The notes below the pieces were generated by a model. It did not search any database. It saw only the letters and a program-made list of their open reading frames with translations, and was not told the DNA's origin. 64,000 nucleotides of DNA from Amphibalanus amphitrite (lineage: Eukaryota > Arthropoda > Thecostraca > Balanomorpha > Balanidae), in assembly GCF_019059575.1 (NCBI RefSeq), contig NW_024881613.1:310001-374000 (forward strand), in the 5' to 3' direction. Every line of letters begins with the position of its first letter. The first letter of the stretch is position 1. A program made the translations under genes and the position numbers. Positions 23,359-35,089 of this stretch are shown here, one piece after another.

Positions 23359-23477
23359 GTGGTGTGACAGGTAAATTACCTAATTATATTTGGGCATGTT
23401 GTCGCCATTATTCCAGGATTGGGTGGTTTCGGCACCAAGCAGGGAAGTGTCGCGTTCGAGCAGATGGGGGTACTTAC

Positions 23478-23581
23478 CGTCCGGTGGAACGGGCGGTCGG
23501 ATTTGTGAGTAGTCGAAGCCAAACAGACTGGTTTCATTGTACTCCTCTTGACAGCTGACGGTTGAAAAGCCCGCCGCGACT
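23478..23581 (-). CDS. Channel subunit, exon 2: N-terminal extracellular segment
   Basis: This exon has 104 bases between a TTCTACAG acceptor and a GTAAGT donor, entering in phase 2 and leaving in phase 1. It encodes the end of the signal peptide, an N-glycosylation sequon (N-E-T), and F-D-Y-S-Q-I-R-P-P, which matches the family pattern Y-D-x-x-I-R-P before the first beta strand. The last base supplies the G of a glycine codon completed by the next exon, giving P-D-G-N-P-V-E-V across the junction. It is one of the clearest joins in the gene. Confidence 0.8.
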
Positions 23582-24067
23582 CTGTAGAACATTTGAGATT
23601 AATCGTGTGTGTTAACCGTGTGTATTAATCGTGTGTATAATCGTGTGTATATAACAAAATGTCTCCTCACTTGGTCATAAGGAACATCTCATTCAGACGT
23701 TCTGGTAGTCCTATTGTCTTAATAGACAGTCTTTTTACAGCATAAAACCGCCGGCTGCGCTGACAATTATTTAGCCAAAACGCTCATGGGCTTCACTAGC
23801 CACGCGAAGAAGCATACAAAACATTGATGTGAGAAGATATCAGCTGATATTTTTCACATTAGTGGTCATTTTTCGTGTGATTGTCTAAACTTGTAGGTGA
23901 CCTTTAATTTTACTAAAAAAATAACCAAATTCGACGATTTTACTGTTGTTGGGAGTGTCCTCAAAATGTGTGCAGGCCCGTTCATGAACCACTGTGAGTA
24001 CAACGCTCGCTAATGGTGGGTAGGTGTAGGAACATAGGTCTATGGCTCGTCCGATCAGCTCACTCAC

Positions 24068-24123
24068 CCGAGAGCGATGCTCCAGAGCGCGACAGGAGCA
24101 GTTGTCCGGCAATGGCGACCCAT
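24068..24123 (-). CDS. Channel subunit, exon 1: start codon and signal peptide
   Basis: The ATG at 24,123-24,121 opens an 18-codon frame (MGRHCRTTAPVALWSIAL) that ends in phase 2 at a GTGAGT donor (24,067-24,062). Joined to the next exon it reads through an ALGVAAGF segment, giving a typical cleavable signal peptide with a short basic start and a hydrophobic core. The phase match to the next exon is exact. The frame is also open upstream, so a start further 5' is possible, but it would bury the hydrophobic core. GC-box-like C/G-rich sequence (about 24,220-24,260) lies just upstream and could be 5' leader or promoter. Confidence 0.6.
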
Positions 24124-24505
24124 TTGGCGTGCAGACTGCGGAATCGGAACCCAAGTGCGGTGTGCCGAGGTGTATGGATGCACCCACCGGACTGACGGCC
24201 TGACGGCGCTGGGCGACACTCGCCACCCCGCCTCTCCCCGCCCCGCCCCGCCCTGCACGGACGGCAACCGTGACCGTTTTCGCCGTAACCGTAACTCAGT
24301 AATTATTTACAGAATGACAAACGAGGTAGCGACTTTTATACACTGTACGGCGTCTCGTCTGTCATCGGGCTGTCATTTTTTACCCTTACACCGTATTGGT
24401 AAGTAACTGAACACAAAGTCGACGTACATTTGTTAATACATATTGTCACTAACAAATTACTATAGTATAGTTACTATAGTAGGATAGCATGTGTGTGTGC
24501 GAGTA
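24124..24505 (-). promoter_or_regulatory. Presumed 5' leader and promoter region of the channel gene
   Basis: The 380 bases upstream of the start codon are GC-rich near the ATG, with repeated GGGGCGGGG-like boxes (about 24,225-24,250 on the minus strand), then A/T-rich. The region ends at a TA-flanked transposon. No TATA box was confirmed. Confidence 0.35.
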
Positions 24506-25709
24506 GGGGAAAGTGGGTGTATTGCGCCCTCCTAACCAATTGCGCCCACCAACATTCCCACGAATTCAATGGCATGTTTATAATTTTGTGTTCGAAAACA
24601 ATATTTTCACCACCTGATAGTTCATTTTATGGCCCAAGCTCTCCGACGAAGCCAATCAGCAGGGCTCAGTTACGCCATCAAAGATATTACGGCGTTTGCT
24701 TAGCTTTTTTGCAGTACTTTGAACCGTTGGCTATAAAAATCTGTGATACGTGTGTGATTTTCAGAGTGATATTTAGAAAGAAAGCCCATTTTTTCATTAT
24801 ATTTCACTTAAACAGTAAACTTCCTTCAGCATATTTATGATGACTTCTACGCTTTTATTAAAAAGTACCTCAATTCTAATTGCGCCCATGGCAATTGCAC
24901 CATGGGGGCGCAGATAGAATAATGGTGTAGCTATTGTATCACGACAGTATGAATACACCATTAACTGATTGCAATAAAGAAGGAGTTTAATGCCAGGCAG
25001 GGGAGCAGCCCGCTGTCGCCAGTCCGCAAATTATTTCTCTCGTCAAACTTATAATGCAGCTGCCATTTAGGCTGCCAACTTGTGGTGTAATTGACAAAAT
25101 ACGGCATTTTCAATATCGACTCGGGCGTGAGAGGTGACAGCTATGATCAAAAAGTAAAAACTGATGTCAACAAGTTGTCGCAACGATAAAAATTAATAAT
25201 TTTGAGAGAAACGATTGAAAATTTAACCATACTTTCACATATATCTAGTCGGTTACATAAAACGTTTTCGTTGCACTTTTACAAACATACGGACACATGT
25301 AAAGTTATTTACCTGGGCAAAAACATCGCGATTTATATCTACATTTATTATTTATCCAGCCTGATTAACATTATAAATGTTTAAGTAAGCCGCAATGACA
25401 TTACACTGCCGGGGTGTATGCATTCCGTCTCATTCGCTTAGCCATGTTTAAGTATAGGGCGCAATTGGATTCTAATTGCGCCATCCCCCTGGCGCAATTT
25501 ACAGCAGTTGTCGGTAAATGCGCCCTTTTGCATGTTTCTGAAAAGCAGCTGTCGGAAGCAAACGAAACATTCTTAATTGATCGGGAGGCTCTTAAATCGT
25601 AGCTAATGAGTTCCTCTTTGAAGTGGTTACCAGTGCATGCTTATATCTCCAGCGGTTTTCTTACAATCAGCGTTTTTCCTTAAGGTGGCGCAATTCACCC
25701 TCCTTCCCC
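24506..25709. mobile_element. TA-flanked 1.2-kb element, copy 2
   Basis: This is a second copy of the element at 8,141-9,345, in the same orientation, with the same ends and TA flanks. The two differ by scattered substitutions and small indels. Confidence 0.88.
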
Positions 25710-25711
25710 TA

Positions 25712-27040
25712 AATGTTGCTGCATTGCAGATATATATAGACGGCTTATATTATAGGTACTAGGCGACCGGTTTTGCAATGTTTCGAAAATTTTGCTCCCA
25801 GATCTAATTTCATGCATTTTGGAGTGCTGTTCACTAATTCGGCAGAAAAATCCCAGATTCGATTTTTTTTACCGCCCCACCTCTTTGAGTATTCTTGATG
25901 TTTTCAATTTTCGAATTAAACTTAATACTGTGACAAAAGCAATGAAAGAAGCCAAGAAAAATGTATCGCTGAATGCATAGGTATTGCATGCACTATTGAT
26001 TCTGCATACGGCAGCGTCGAAATCAGCACGTTGCCTGGTTCAACAGTCTCGCAGGAAAGCAAATGTGTAAGGAATATTTTGCGTTATAATTATATGCTTA
26101 CTACGTTATAGTCAGCGATTCTCTCCATAGAACGGTAGCGGAGTAGTCCGTTGGTCGGTCGTTTCCGTGTCATTGAACAAGCAGTCATTCAGTACCCCTG
26201 CAGTCACTTGCGACTGTCTGTGTCGAGCATGACAGAAAAAGTCAAAAAAAAAAAAAAAAATCCCGGCGGAGTTGAAAAGTCACTTCATTTAGTATGCTAC
26301 TTCTGACATATTTTAGACAAAAGTGTTGAATTTGACAAATATCGTGATAAGGCAAAGTTGTTTAGTGCACTCGGGGATAGCGAGGAACGTTGCGAACAAC
26401 TTACGAGCGCACAATAGCGAGGAACGTACGTGGATTGATGATAATCATATACAATGTGTTCACTGTTGATGTGGACTTCATTCACACTATAATTCATTCA
26501 CATTACTCACACTATTCATCACATCACACATCATCACATCACATCACATTATTCATCACATTCATTCATTCACACTATTCACACATTCACACTTCATTCA
26601 CATTATAGTCTGGTAGCACATGGGCTCATTCATACACCTGGACTCATAATTGCTCATCTTGGGTCGGACAACCGTAGGAGTATGAAATGTATGGGTATAC
26701 ATTTGTAAAAATACGAGAATATTTTGAAAATGCACGGTGAACCCGGAACCGTCTGAAATTTCCACGGCTCCGCATCCCTGGTTGTCACGCTATACCCGCT
26801 ACGCTTAATCTAGTCAGCAATTATCGTTATACCGTATGAAAACTAGATGTGTCACCGTATAATACATATCTATTATCTAAGTACCATCACCCCAATTATC
26901 GAACCGTGCTTAAAACTACTTGTGTCACTCACAACATAAATAATACATAGGTATTACATATCCAAATACCCTCACCGCGAACTATTGTATACTTGAAACT
27001 ACGTACTTGTGTCACCGCGTATAAAACCTATCTAACCAGT
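25712..27040. other. Intergenic stretch with microsatellite
   Basis: It holds an A17-18 run (26,245-26,262) and a CATTCA/CATCACA microsatellite (26,475-26,605). No gene was recognised. Confidence 0.5.
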
Positions 27041-27738
27041 ATAACGCCTTTTGGGGCGACTAACGGAGCGAGCGAGAGGGTGGGCCTTGCACGTGCGAAA
27101 TTGCGAGGGCGGTACCTCCAACTGACTTGTGCACGGCACCCTACTAACCGGTCTCTAGCGACGTGCCAAATTTGGGCACAATCGGCCCAGCCGCTCTCGA
27201 GATCTGGAAGCGGCACCCTGCACGTGCGCACGTGCAAAATGGGTCCCAACTGACTTGTGCACGGCACCCTACTAACCGGTCCCTAGCTGTGTACTAAATT
27301 TCAGCGCAATCGGTCGAGCCGTTCTCGAGATCTGGAAACGACCCCTGCACGTGCGCACGTGCAGCAGCACCCCAACTCTGGCACATGGATATGCAGTGCC
27401 TAGTGGGTGCCTACCTACATGCCAACTTTCAGCGCAATCGGCCAAGTAGTTACCGAGATATTGCAACAATTACAAAACGGACACCTCTTCGTTTTGCACG
27501 TGGCACGTGCATAAGGGGTCACCCACATGCATCGGGAATAGTCCAATACTTGGTAGAAGGAATGAAGCTACCCTACAAAAATTACCGCGTGTAAATCGGT
27601 CAAGTGGTTGCTGAGATATGAGCCTCGCAGAAGCGTGACCACGGCCGGCCGGCCGGCCGGCCGGCCGGCCGCTCATACTCAGAAATTTCCGTTAATCTAA
27701 GGAAAGACTACGCTCGCTTCGCTCGCTCCGTAATCATC
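27041..27738. mobile_element. E-box-rich element, copy 1
   Basis: It begins AACGCCTTTTGGGGCGAC with GGAGCGAGCGA near the left end and the inverted TCGCTCGCTCC at the right end. It contains two palindromes GCACGTGCGCACGTGC, further single CACGTG sites, and a (GGCC)n run at 27,640-27,672. Two more copies follow at 42.1 and 44.1 kb. Confidence 0.8.
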
Positions 27739-28157
27739 ATTATCGTATGTACCTAAAAACACCGAGCAAACTCAATTGTATATGCCAATGCAGATGAGCG
27801 GGTTTGGTTTCCATGCTCGGGAACATCATCTAGTGATATGAAAAATGTCAACGTTGTTACCCATAAGGACACTTTTATAGGCTTTTCCCTGCGGTGTAGT
27901 GTAACACTTGTGCCTGTTGGCACCATTTGGGAACGTCGATACTCGATCCGCTGCACGAGTTGCAGTTCTTGAGTGCCCTTTGTCACACCGCAGCGATAAC
28001 TCAGCTCGAGTTATTGCCATTTCATGGTTCGCATCAATTATAATCGTTGTACGCGATATCGTCATTGCACTATTAGTTCATTGTCCACGGAAAGTAGCAC
28101 TTCGGTCGCTCGGTTTCTCTTTCAGATGCTATATTGGGGTATAGATGTCCAGAAAAT
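27739..28157. other. Intergenic stretch, nothing assigned
   Basis: Short frames on both strands are present but none resembles a known protein. Confidence 0.4.
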
Positions 28158-28318
28158 CAGAGGCGGATCCAGCTCAGAGGTTTGGGGGGGGGGGGGGCAA
28201 ACCATAAAAATGTATCGATTCTTACCATGCATCGTCCATAGGCGTAATGTTAAAATCATGCCGTTTGGGGGGGGGGCAAATGCCCATTTTGCCCCCCCCT
28301 GGATCCGCCACTGCAGAA
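28158..28318. mobile_element. Small MITE with GGCGGATCC ends and poly-G
   Basis: The inverted ends CAGAGGCGGATCCAG and CTGGATCCGCCACTG enclose about 130 bases with two poly-G tracts of 13 and 10. The CAGTGGCGGATCC type end is common in hAT-derived MITEs. Confidence 0.7.
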
Positions 28319-28395
28319 AATAGAAGTTCAATGATAATTGGTCTATTGTATCAGAAGCTCAGACGCTGCTAGGATGCATGTGGCTCATGCCCTGT

Positions 28396-29210
28396 TCACA
28401 CCAGCCGTGATGAAGGTGCTCCCAGGATAGTAGGTGTAGGATAACTAAAGGGGCCCCCTGACGACCGCGGATTGCCACGCGGGATGCCACTCGGTGTCTG
28501 GCACTCGGCGGGTGGCGCCGCCACTGTCTGGTCTCTTCTGAGGTGCGGGACGCTCTCGGCGCGGCTCCTGTACCAGTCCTTTGCGCCCCGGACTGTACAC
28601 CGGCGTGGCACCTGATCCGTCGTCACCTGTCCTTAGCAGCATTTAAGGCCTGGCTACACTATGCGTTTTCTGCGTGCGTTTTTGCAGGTTTGCGTGTTTT
28701 GCGTAATATCGTTCTAGGAAAAAAGTTATAAACAATATAATTTTTACTTTGGTTATATACAAAAGCTAATATAACTCTTATGTAACTAAAATTTAAGGTG
28801 AAAAACATCACAAAAACGTAATATCGTTCTTTTTTCTAGAACTATATCACGCAAAACACGCAAACACGCAAAAAACGCACGAAGAAAACGCATAGTGTAG
28901 CCAGGCCTTTACTCTACTTACTTTCTTACTTACTCCTCGGCGACAGCTTCGTCGACGTAACGGGAGCCGAAGATCCGCCTCCATGCCGTCTCCGCACCTC
29001 CCAACGTGCAGATGTCGGCCAGGGTTCGTCGAGACACCGTCCCGCACGCGAGCTGGCACGCCATCCTCCCACGGGGGCCGCAGAGGCCCGATCTCGCGAT
29101 CCAGCCCGACCTCAGACCGACACGGGCCATCCTCCCGACTTCCGCTTCTCCTGGATTTGCTTCTCCTTTCTCCTGGAGCATTTACTCGCCAGGGCCAAAC
29201 CTGTGAACAG
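28396..29210 (-). other. GC-rich region with two weak exon candidates
   Basis: Two GC-rich blocks (29,210 to about 28,930, and 28,624 to 28,400) are bounded by plausible splice sites on the minus strand: acceptor TTCACAG before 29,204, donor GTAAGT at about 28,935, acceptor AAGGACAG before 28,624. Several frame pairs join in phase, which means none is compelling. A Harbinger-like MITE sits exactly in the would-be intron. No known domain is visible. This may be a real fast-evolving gene or only a CpG-rich stretch. Confidence 0.2.
28646..28908. mobile_element. Harbinger-like MITE
   Basis: The inverted ends AGGCCTGGCTACACTATGCG and its complement are flanked by a 3-base duplication TTA (28,643-28,645 and 28,909-28,911), the target type of PIF/Harbinger transposons. 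The arms are about 65 bases and no gene lies inside. Confidence 0.8.
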
Positions 29211-29266
29211 AAACATAATCACTAATCACCCTTCCCCGCCGAGAGATCTCTTGACCTGTTTGATGT

Positions 29267-29300
29267 TTAGGGGAGACCGGGATAAAGCGGCCACCCTAAC
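29267..29300. mobile_element. Solo end of a TA-type element
   Basis: TAGGGGAGACCGGGATAAAG matches the end type of the TA-flanked elements at 6.0, 8.1 and 10.3 kb. No partner end was found, so this is a truncated copy. Confidence 0.45.
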
Positions 29301-29381
29301 CTCTTTTTTCTATGCCGACACTGGCGGATCCAAAGGCGGCCTTGGACGCTGCCGGGGCAGCCCCAAAAAAGTTTCACAAAC

Positions 29382-29819
29382 TTAAAGGAAATAGTTCACT
29401 TTCCTGAAATTAGTATTTTGCTATGGATTTATGTTTTTTATGCTCAAAATGATCAGAAAATAAAACAAAAAGTTTTTGTAAAAAGGATTATTTTCTATAT
29501 TTTAGTATAAGAAGAACTATATTCTATATAAAATAATGTTTGACGCGTAAGCTTATTACGCGTTGACCAATCATATTGCGTAGGACAAACCCATCGGCTG
29601 TAAGCAGCATTCTGATTGGCTGACGATGACGTGACTGCATTCCTCAGCAAGGCACGCATTCCTCTGCAAGGCACTCTTTTCGGAACGAAAAATGGAATAT
29701 CTTCGTCTAGGGTGATCGTTGGGCCGTAAAAGCTTCTGATTTGTGCTAGTCTCAGCGCAAGCAACAAAACTGCTATTCCAGTTCCAAACCCCATGTTAAA
29801 AGTGAACTATTTCCTTTAA
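29382..29819. mobile_element. TTAA-flanked MITE with AAAGGAAATAG ends
   Basis: The inverted ends TTAAAGGAAATAGTTCACTT and AAGTGAACTATTTCCTTTAA enclose about 400 non-coding bases. The TTAA flanks suggest piggyBac-type mobilisation. Confidence 0.85.
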
Positions 29820-29858
29820 CTTCCAAAAATTTATATTCCTTACGCACTGTGGTGCAGT

Positions 29859-32229
29859 TAGGGTTGTTCAAAAAAATCGAATTTTGGAAAAGTATACGGG
29901 CTCATGGCTCGTGTGGTGAGGTATTCTTTTCTGAGTCCAACGATGCCCTTTTTTCCGAAAAATATTAACTGCTTCATGCTCCCCAAACGGCTTGAAGAGG
30001 ACCATGTCACGCCCGGCGACCGGCCGGTGTCAATAAGGGCGAGAATTCGCCGCCGCGCGCCGGCGGAGGCGCCTTATCGGCACCGCGCGCCACGACATCT
30101 ACCGGGCGGCCGGCCGGCCAGTGGTGGGAGGGAATAAAATGCGTGGTCTTCTTTCACATGATAGGGGGATAGGGGTGCGCTAGCCCATGTTGTCGGAGCG
30201 GAAAGTTTCAGTGCAGCATCGGTACCTCTGCCGCGTTGTTCTGTGTCGATTGTTCAGAAAATAAGCCAAACAGAACTAAGAAAAGACTCAACGCTTCTGG
30301 GTAATTCACTCGAAACATTCCGTTTACAGAATACAGCTGCCTCCTTAGCGTAACATATCGCTTTGTTTATTCATCAAGCTGCAAGGATTGACGTTTGTTT
30401 TACTTAGATTAGCAGTTCGAAAGAAAAGATAACATGTCTGGGAATGACAGTTTGGCCACCCTTACAGTGTGACGAATTGAGTAGAGACAATAGCGGGAGT
30501 AGTGAGTACACATATAAATCAATTGTGTCGCTCAATCCAGCAGCGGCACCGGCAGCCGGCCGTGCCCACCGCGCCGGTGTCGTTCAAGACCCGAATCCAG
30601 AGCCGGCATAGAGCGCGTCACACATCCCCCAGGGCAGAGCCGCCCTGACCTGACACACATCCCCGGCGTGTCATGACGGACAGACTTATGCTTGACATCG
30701 CCTGTTTGGCGAATGACGATGGCAATGTTTACTTTTCCTATTTCTAATTAATTACGCATTTAACAAATATCTACGCTGTACGCAACAATTGTATCGTGCT
30801 AATCGCAACACAACAACCTGGTTTTGTAGTTAGGTAAAACAGACGATTGGAGCTGTCTCGTATCGATGTGGCCATTAGAAGCCGCGGAAACAGGGCAGAG
30901 CCGTGCTCTCTTTGCCAGGTCTGAATACGAGTCTTCGTCGAAGTAGAACTGGACGCTGATCACTTCTTGCCTCAACATGAGACTTAGAAATTGGTAAGTT
31001 AGGTATACTGTATACATTGTATTTATACAGGCGAGGTAATGGTCTGTCCGTCATGACACGCCGGGGATATGTGTCAGGTCAGGGCAGAGCCGTGCTCTCT
31101 GCCGGCTCTGGATCGGATCTTGAGCGGCATCGGTGGACATGGCCGGGCTGCTGATGCTGCTGCTGCCCGAAGGGTTGGATTGATGGGCGCTTGACATTAT
31201 GTGTACTCCAGCTATTGTCTCTACTCACACCCAACTTCGTCACGATGTCAGGGCGGCCACCGCGTCATTCCCGGGCATGTCATCCTTTTTTTAACTGCTA
31301 AGTGCTAATGTAGGTTAAACCTAACGTCGATGCCGGGGTCTCCATATTCTGTCCTTGCACATTGCCAGCTCCTGCTGTTCTTAGTAAACTTCAAATTTTC
31401 GCATACCGTTGGCAACAGCATATGTGGGCTGCAAGCCACCGTCTAAAAGCAATGTAAGTTGTCGACAGCAGTGCAAAGAGCTGTGTTATTGCTCAGAGTT
31501 CGCGTCTTGACTCATGAACAACGCGATATGGTATGTTGAGTGGCAGCTGGGTCCTGTTTCATTCACGGGCGCTTTTGTATTGAACAACCATGATCGATCC
31601 ACATTCTCAAAGTGCGTGGCGATTACTGCTCGCTAGCAGCCTACGTGTCAAATTGGGTGTCCATGGAGATATCAGCAAACTCAGACGATGTAGTCAGTCA
31701 GCCTGCCGGCAGCGTGGTAGCAGCAATCTTGGTAGCAGCGGCCGTGAAACGCCGCGCTGTATTCTCGAAACGAGATGTTTATAGTGAACTAGCCAGAAGC
31801 ATTGAGTCTTTTCTTAGTTCTGCTTGGCTTTTTTCTGAACCATCGGGCATCGACACAGAACACTGCGGCAGAGGTACCGATGCTGCACTGAAACTTTCCA
31901 CTCCGACAATATGGGCTAGCGCACCCCTATCATGTGAAAGAAGACCACTCATTCATTCCCTTACACCGGTCGGCCGGCCGCCCGGTAGATGTCGTGGCGC
32001 GCGGTGCCGATAAGGCGCCTCCGCCGGCGCGCGGCATCGAATTCTCGCCCTTATTGACACCGGCCGGTCGCCGGGCGTAACATCCTCCTCTTCAAGCCGT
32101 TTGGGGAGCATGAAGCAGTTAATATTTTTCGGAAAAGAGGACATCGTTGGACTCAGAAAAGAATACCTCACCACACGAGCCATGAGCCCGTATACTTTTC
32201 CAAAATTCGGTTTTTTTTGAACAACCCTA
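29859..32229. mobile_element. 2.4-kb foldback element with 9-base target duplication
   Basis: The ends TAGGGTTGTTC and GAACAACCCTA are inverted and flanked by the direct repeat TGGTGCAGT (29,850-29,858 and 32,230-32,238). Near-perfect inverted arms run through about 30,310 / 31,840 and continue with gaps to near 30,700 / 31,020. Arms contain (CCGG)-rich segments and short open frames that mirror each other. No transposase was seen. The 9-base duplication fits the Mutator/Foldback group. Confidence 0.88.
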
Positions 32230-32578
32230 TGGTGCAGTTTAAAACAAACTTTCCCCCATAAAGCTGTTTGGTTTTCGCTTTATTCTCGAAAAAAACGCAA
32301 ATTTTCGTTGATTTCGGGCGGTCGAGGGGGGCATTTGCCCCCCATTTGGATCCAGGTCACAGGTCAGGTCACCAAAGGTCACCAAGGGTCACCACATGAG
32401 CCCAACTTTACTAAGGTCATGCGATGCATGTTTTATGGCCAGTTTTTCATTTCCAACTCAATGGTGTTGGTTATAAGACCATCAGGCACGGTTTAGGTCA
32501 CTTTCTGGTGGATGTCAGGTCAAGGTCAGATCAAAAAAGGTCAAATTTCAAAGTTGATATTTTTGCATAAAATGGGTA

Positions 32579-33565
32579 GGGTAAGGTGCCTAATTAGCGA
32601 CCCTTTCCGATTTGCGACCTACCTCCCTACAGAAAAACTGGCAGGAGAAAACGGGGTACAAACATCGTCAAAAGGTCAGCTATACTTTGGAATTATCAAA
32701 ATAAATTATTTCCCGGTCGTCGATGTTTCTGGTGGGACGTTTCAGGTGAGTTTAAATAAAAATGTTAAGTTTCTTATCCAAAACGTGTGTGTTTGGGCCC
32801 TCTCTGATGAAAGGCGATGCACATTAGGATGATGCACCTTTTTTATTTTGAATCGACATTCCTTTTTCAATTGATTGCCGTTTTCCCATAGTGAATCGCT
32901 CAACTGTGCACAGCATGGCGGTTAAAAATGTGTCGCAACGCATATTTCCTATTTGCGCCTGACATGGTCGCAAATAGCTCAAGAAGGGAAAGAAAGGGGA
33001 AAAGAGAGAAATGAAAATGAGGTGTTGCTGAAGCTTGCAATGTGTGGCAGGGGATGCCAAATGTCGTCACCGACTGCAGGGGTGCCAAATTCAGCGCGGA
33101 CCTCGAATATCATACGAGATAGCCCGCAAAATCTGGGTTTCCGCCTTCTTTTCGCCTTCGGTGCATCACGTGATACCTAAGTTTTTACTTACGTAAATGT
33201 GTTGGATAAACGTTCCTGTTCGAGTGATTGAGTGCTATGCGTATAGGTTACCTTTTTGAGATCATATTTCATCTTTTCAGGCGTCGCATTTTTTGTCATT
33301 TTTAATGTGGGGAAACCCATAGACTTATTAGCGACCCTCCCCGGTCGCTATTCGGGAAGAGTTCCCTATTAGCGTTTTTTTTTTGCAATGGTTTGTCAAC
33401 ATGCTCACTACAGATAAGTTAGTGAATATTGGGGCAGAAAATGACTATATTTTAATAGAAAAATGAACGATCTCTCCGAAAATCAAGCCAGTAATACAGT
33501 GGCACCCACAGAGCGTGAGCAATGACGGTTCAAATTAAGGGGGTCGCTAATTAGGCACTTTACCC
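32579..33565. mobile_element. TA-flanked element with GGGTAAGGTGCC ends
   Basis: The inverted ends GGGTAAGGTGCCTAATTAGC and GCTAATTAGGCACTTTACCC are flanked by TA. It interrupts AAAATGGG / TTGATTCGATGC, which is nearly continuous in the related sequence at 2,370-2,395 (minus strand). It is non-coding. Confidence 0.85.
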
Positions 33566-34199
33566 TATTGATTCGATGCAACTCGTCACGGGGCACGGGC
33601 GTAGGAACGTCATGAAAAGTGGGTGGGCCACCCTGTCAAGGGGCCTCCTTTTTCAGGGGCCTCCTATTTTCAGGGGCCTCCAACTTTTGCCTCGTCCTGC
33701 TGGCTACTTTCAAGTATGACCTCCAAATCTAGCTTCTGAGATCGGGGCTCGGGCAGATGTACCCAGGGGCGTAACCGCTTAAGCGAACAGTGCGGAAAGT
33801 CCGCACCATTTTTAAAACTTATTCCCCCTCCGATTTTTTTTAGAATCTATTTGCCGCAAACGGCGCATGACCCCTGAAAACCCTTACACAAATGTCTTCC
33901 TCGTTTCCCAGGTGCCCCCATTAGCTTCATAGGCGCCCTCTTTGGCATATAAGCGCCCTATGTATAGTCATCAGAGACATCCTATATGTCCCACAGTCGC
34001 CCCGTTGTCGCATACAATGTGCGCTTATCATAGGCGTCTCTCTTTTATGGACACTTGAAGGCGCCTCTCTTTGCCATGCCGGCGCCCATGTTTCTTAGGA
34101 ATGCACCCCCATGGCATTGATCAATGCAGACCTCTATTGCATGTGGACGCCCATATATTATGTAGGCCTCAGAGGCGCCCCTCTTGCGCATTGAGGTGC

Positions 34200-35050
34200 C
34201 CCTATGGGCTTCATAGGCGCCCCTCTAGATATTGCACGTAGGTGCCCTACTGTCTCAGAACCGCTCCCCTTTGGCATGCAGACGCCCATCTTTCGTACGG
34301 AGGAGCCGCTGTGGTTCTTAGAGACGGCATGTTGCTCCCAGACGCAGATGGGGCTCTCGGAGTCGACAGTGTGGGACCTTCAGTCGCTGATGGGTGCCCG
34401 CCAGATGTGGACCCTCGGAGACGCCGGTATGGGGCCCTCAGAGATGCCGGTATGTGGCCCTTAGAGACACCGGTGTGGAACCCTCAGATACTTCAGTGTG
34501 AAGCCCTTACAATTGCTGGTGTGGAGCTATGAATGCGCTGGCTTAAATCCCTCAGAGACCGGTACATGGACATTAGAGCTCAGTGAGAACTTGTGTGGTG
34601 CCTTCAGTGGCCTTGTGGAGCCGTTAGACATCAACATGGTGCTCTCAGGAGCCGGTGAGTCCTCAGAGTCACCGGTGTGGGGCCTTCAGAGCTCCGAGAT
34701 ACTGGTGTGGGGCCCTCCGAGGTGTCGGTGTGGGTCCTTCAGATGTACCTATAGAGCCTTGAGATGCACAGGTGTGGTGGCCCACAGAGGCGCCGTGTGG
34801 GGACCCCAGAGCCACCGATATAGGGCCCTAAGAGACACTAGTATGACCCTCAAAGGCGCCGCTGTGTGACGCTCATAAACACTGGTGTGGAGCCATCACA
34901 GGCGGGTGGAGCCATTAGAGGCCGGAAAGGGCCCTTAGATGCCTGCAAGGAGCCTTCAGAAGCCGGCGTGGCACCCTTATGGGGATAAGCGTGTCTACTT
35001 AGGAGCCCTTGAGGTGCTCTCATGAGCTCTGTGGGGCCCCACCGGGCCGA
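34200..35050. repeat. Degenerate minisatellite, GGTGTGGGGCCCTCAGAG type
   Basis: About 25-30 diverged copies of a 30-35 base unit with GGTGTGG and CCTCAGAG motifs. It lies inside the hAT-like element. The same type appears inverted in the second hAT-like element (54,130-55,050). Confidence 0.75.
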
Positions 35051-35089
35051 AATATGGCCACGGCCAGTTGCCGCCGCATGGCTCTTCGG

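Larger units (their letters stand above)
1174..24123 (-). other. Cys-loop ligand-gated ion channel subunit gene (coding span)
   Basis: This gene encodes one subunit of a pentameric plasma-membrane ion channel opened by a small ligand. Eleven exons were found on the minus strand, in the order expected for the family: signal peptide, N-terminal segment, first beta strands, loop with W-K-D, loop with W-V-P-N, the C-x13-C Cys-loop, later beta strands, M1, M2, M3 and M4. All resolved junctions match in phase from exon 1 to the 12,650-12,784 exon, and again from M1 through M3. The M2 start (P-G-R, then Leu nine residues after the Arg) resembles the P-A-R filter of anion channels, so a chloride channel is likely; ligand unknown. 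The resolved exons give about 380 residues. A C-loop exon (length 3n+1) and part of the M3-M4 loop were not found. Introns are filled with transposons. The two unresolved gaps mean a broken gene cannot be excluded, but every exon found is open. Confidence 0.85.

Noticed and set aside
29859-32229. Paired 76-77-codon frames (M-A-R-V-V-R-Y) in both arms
   Set aside because: They mirror each other because the arms are inverted copies; no domain or start context supports a gene.
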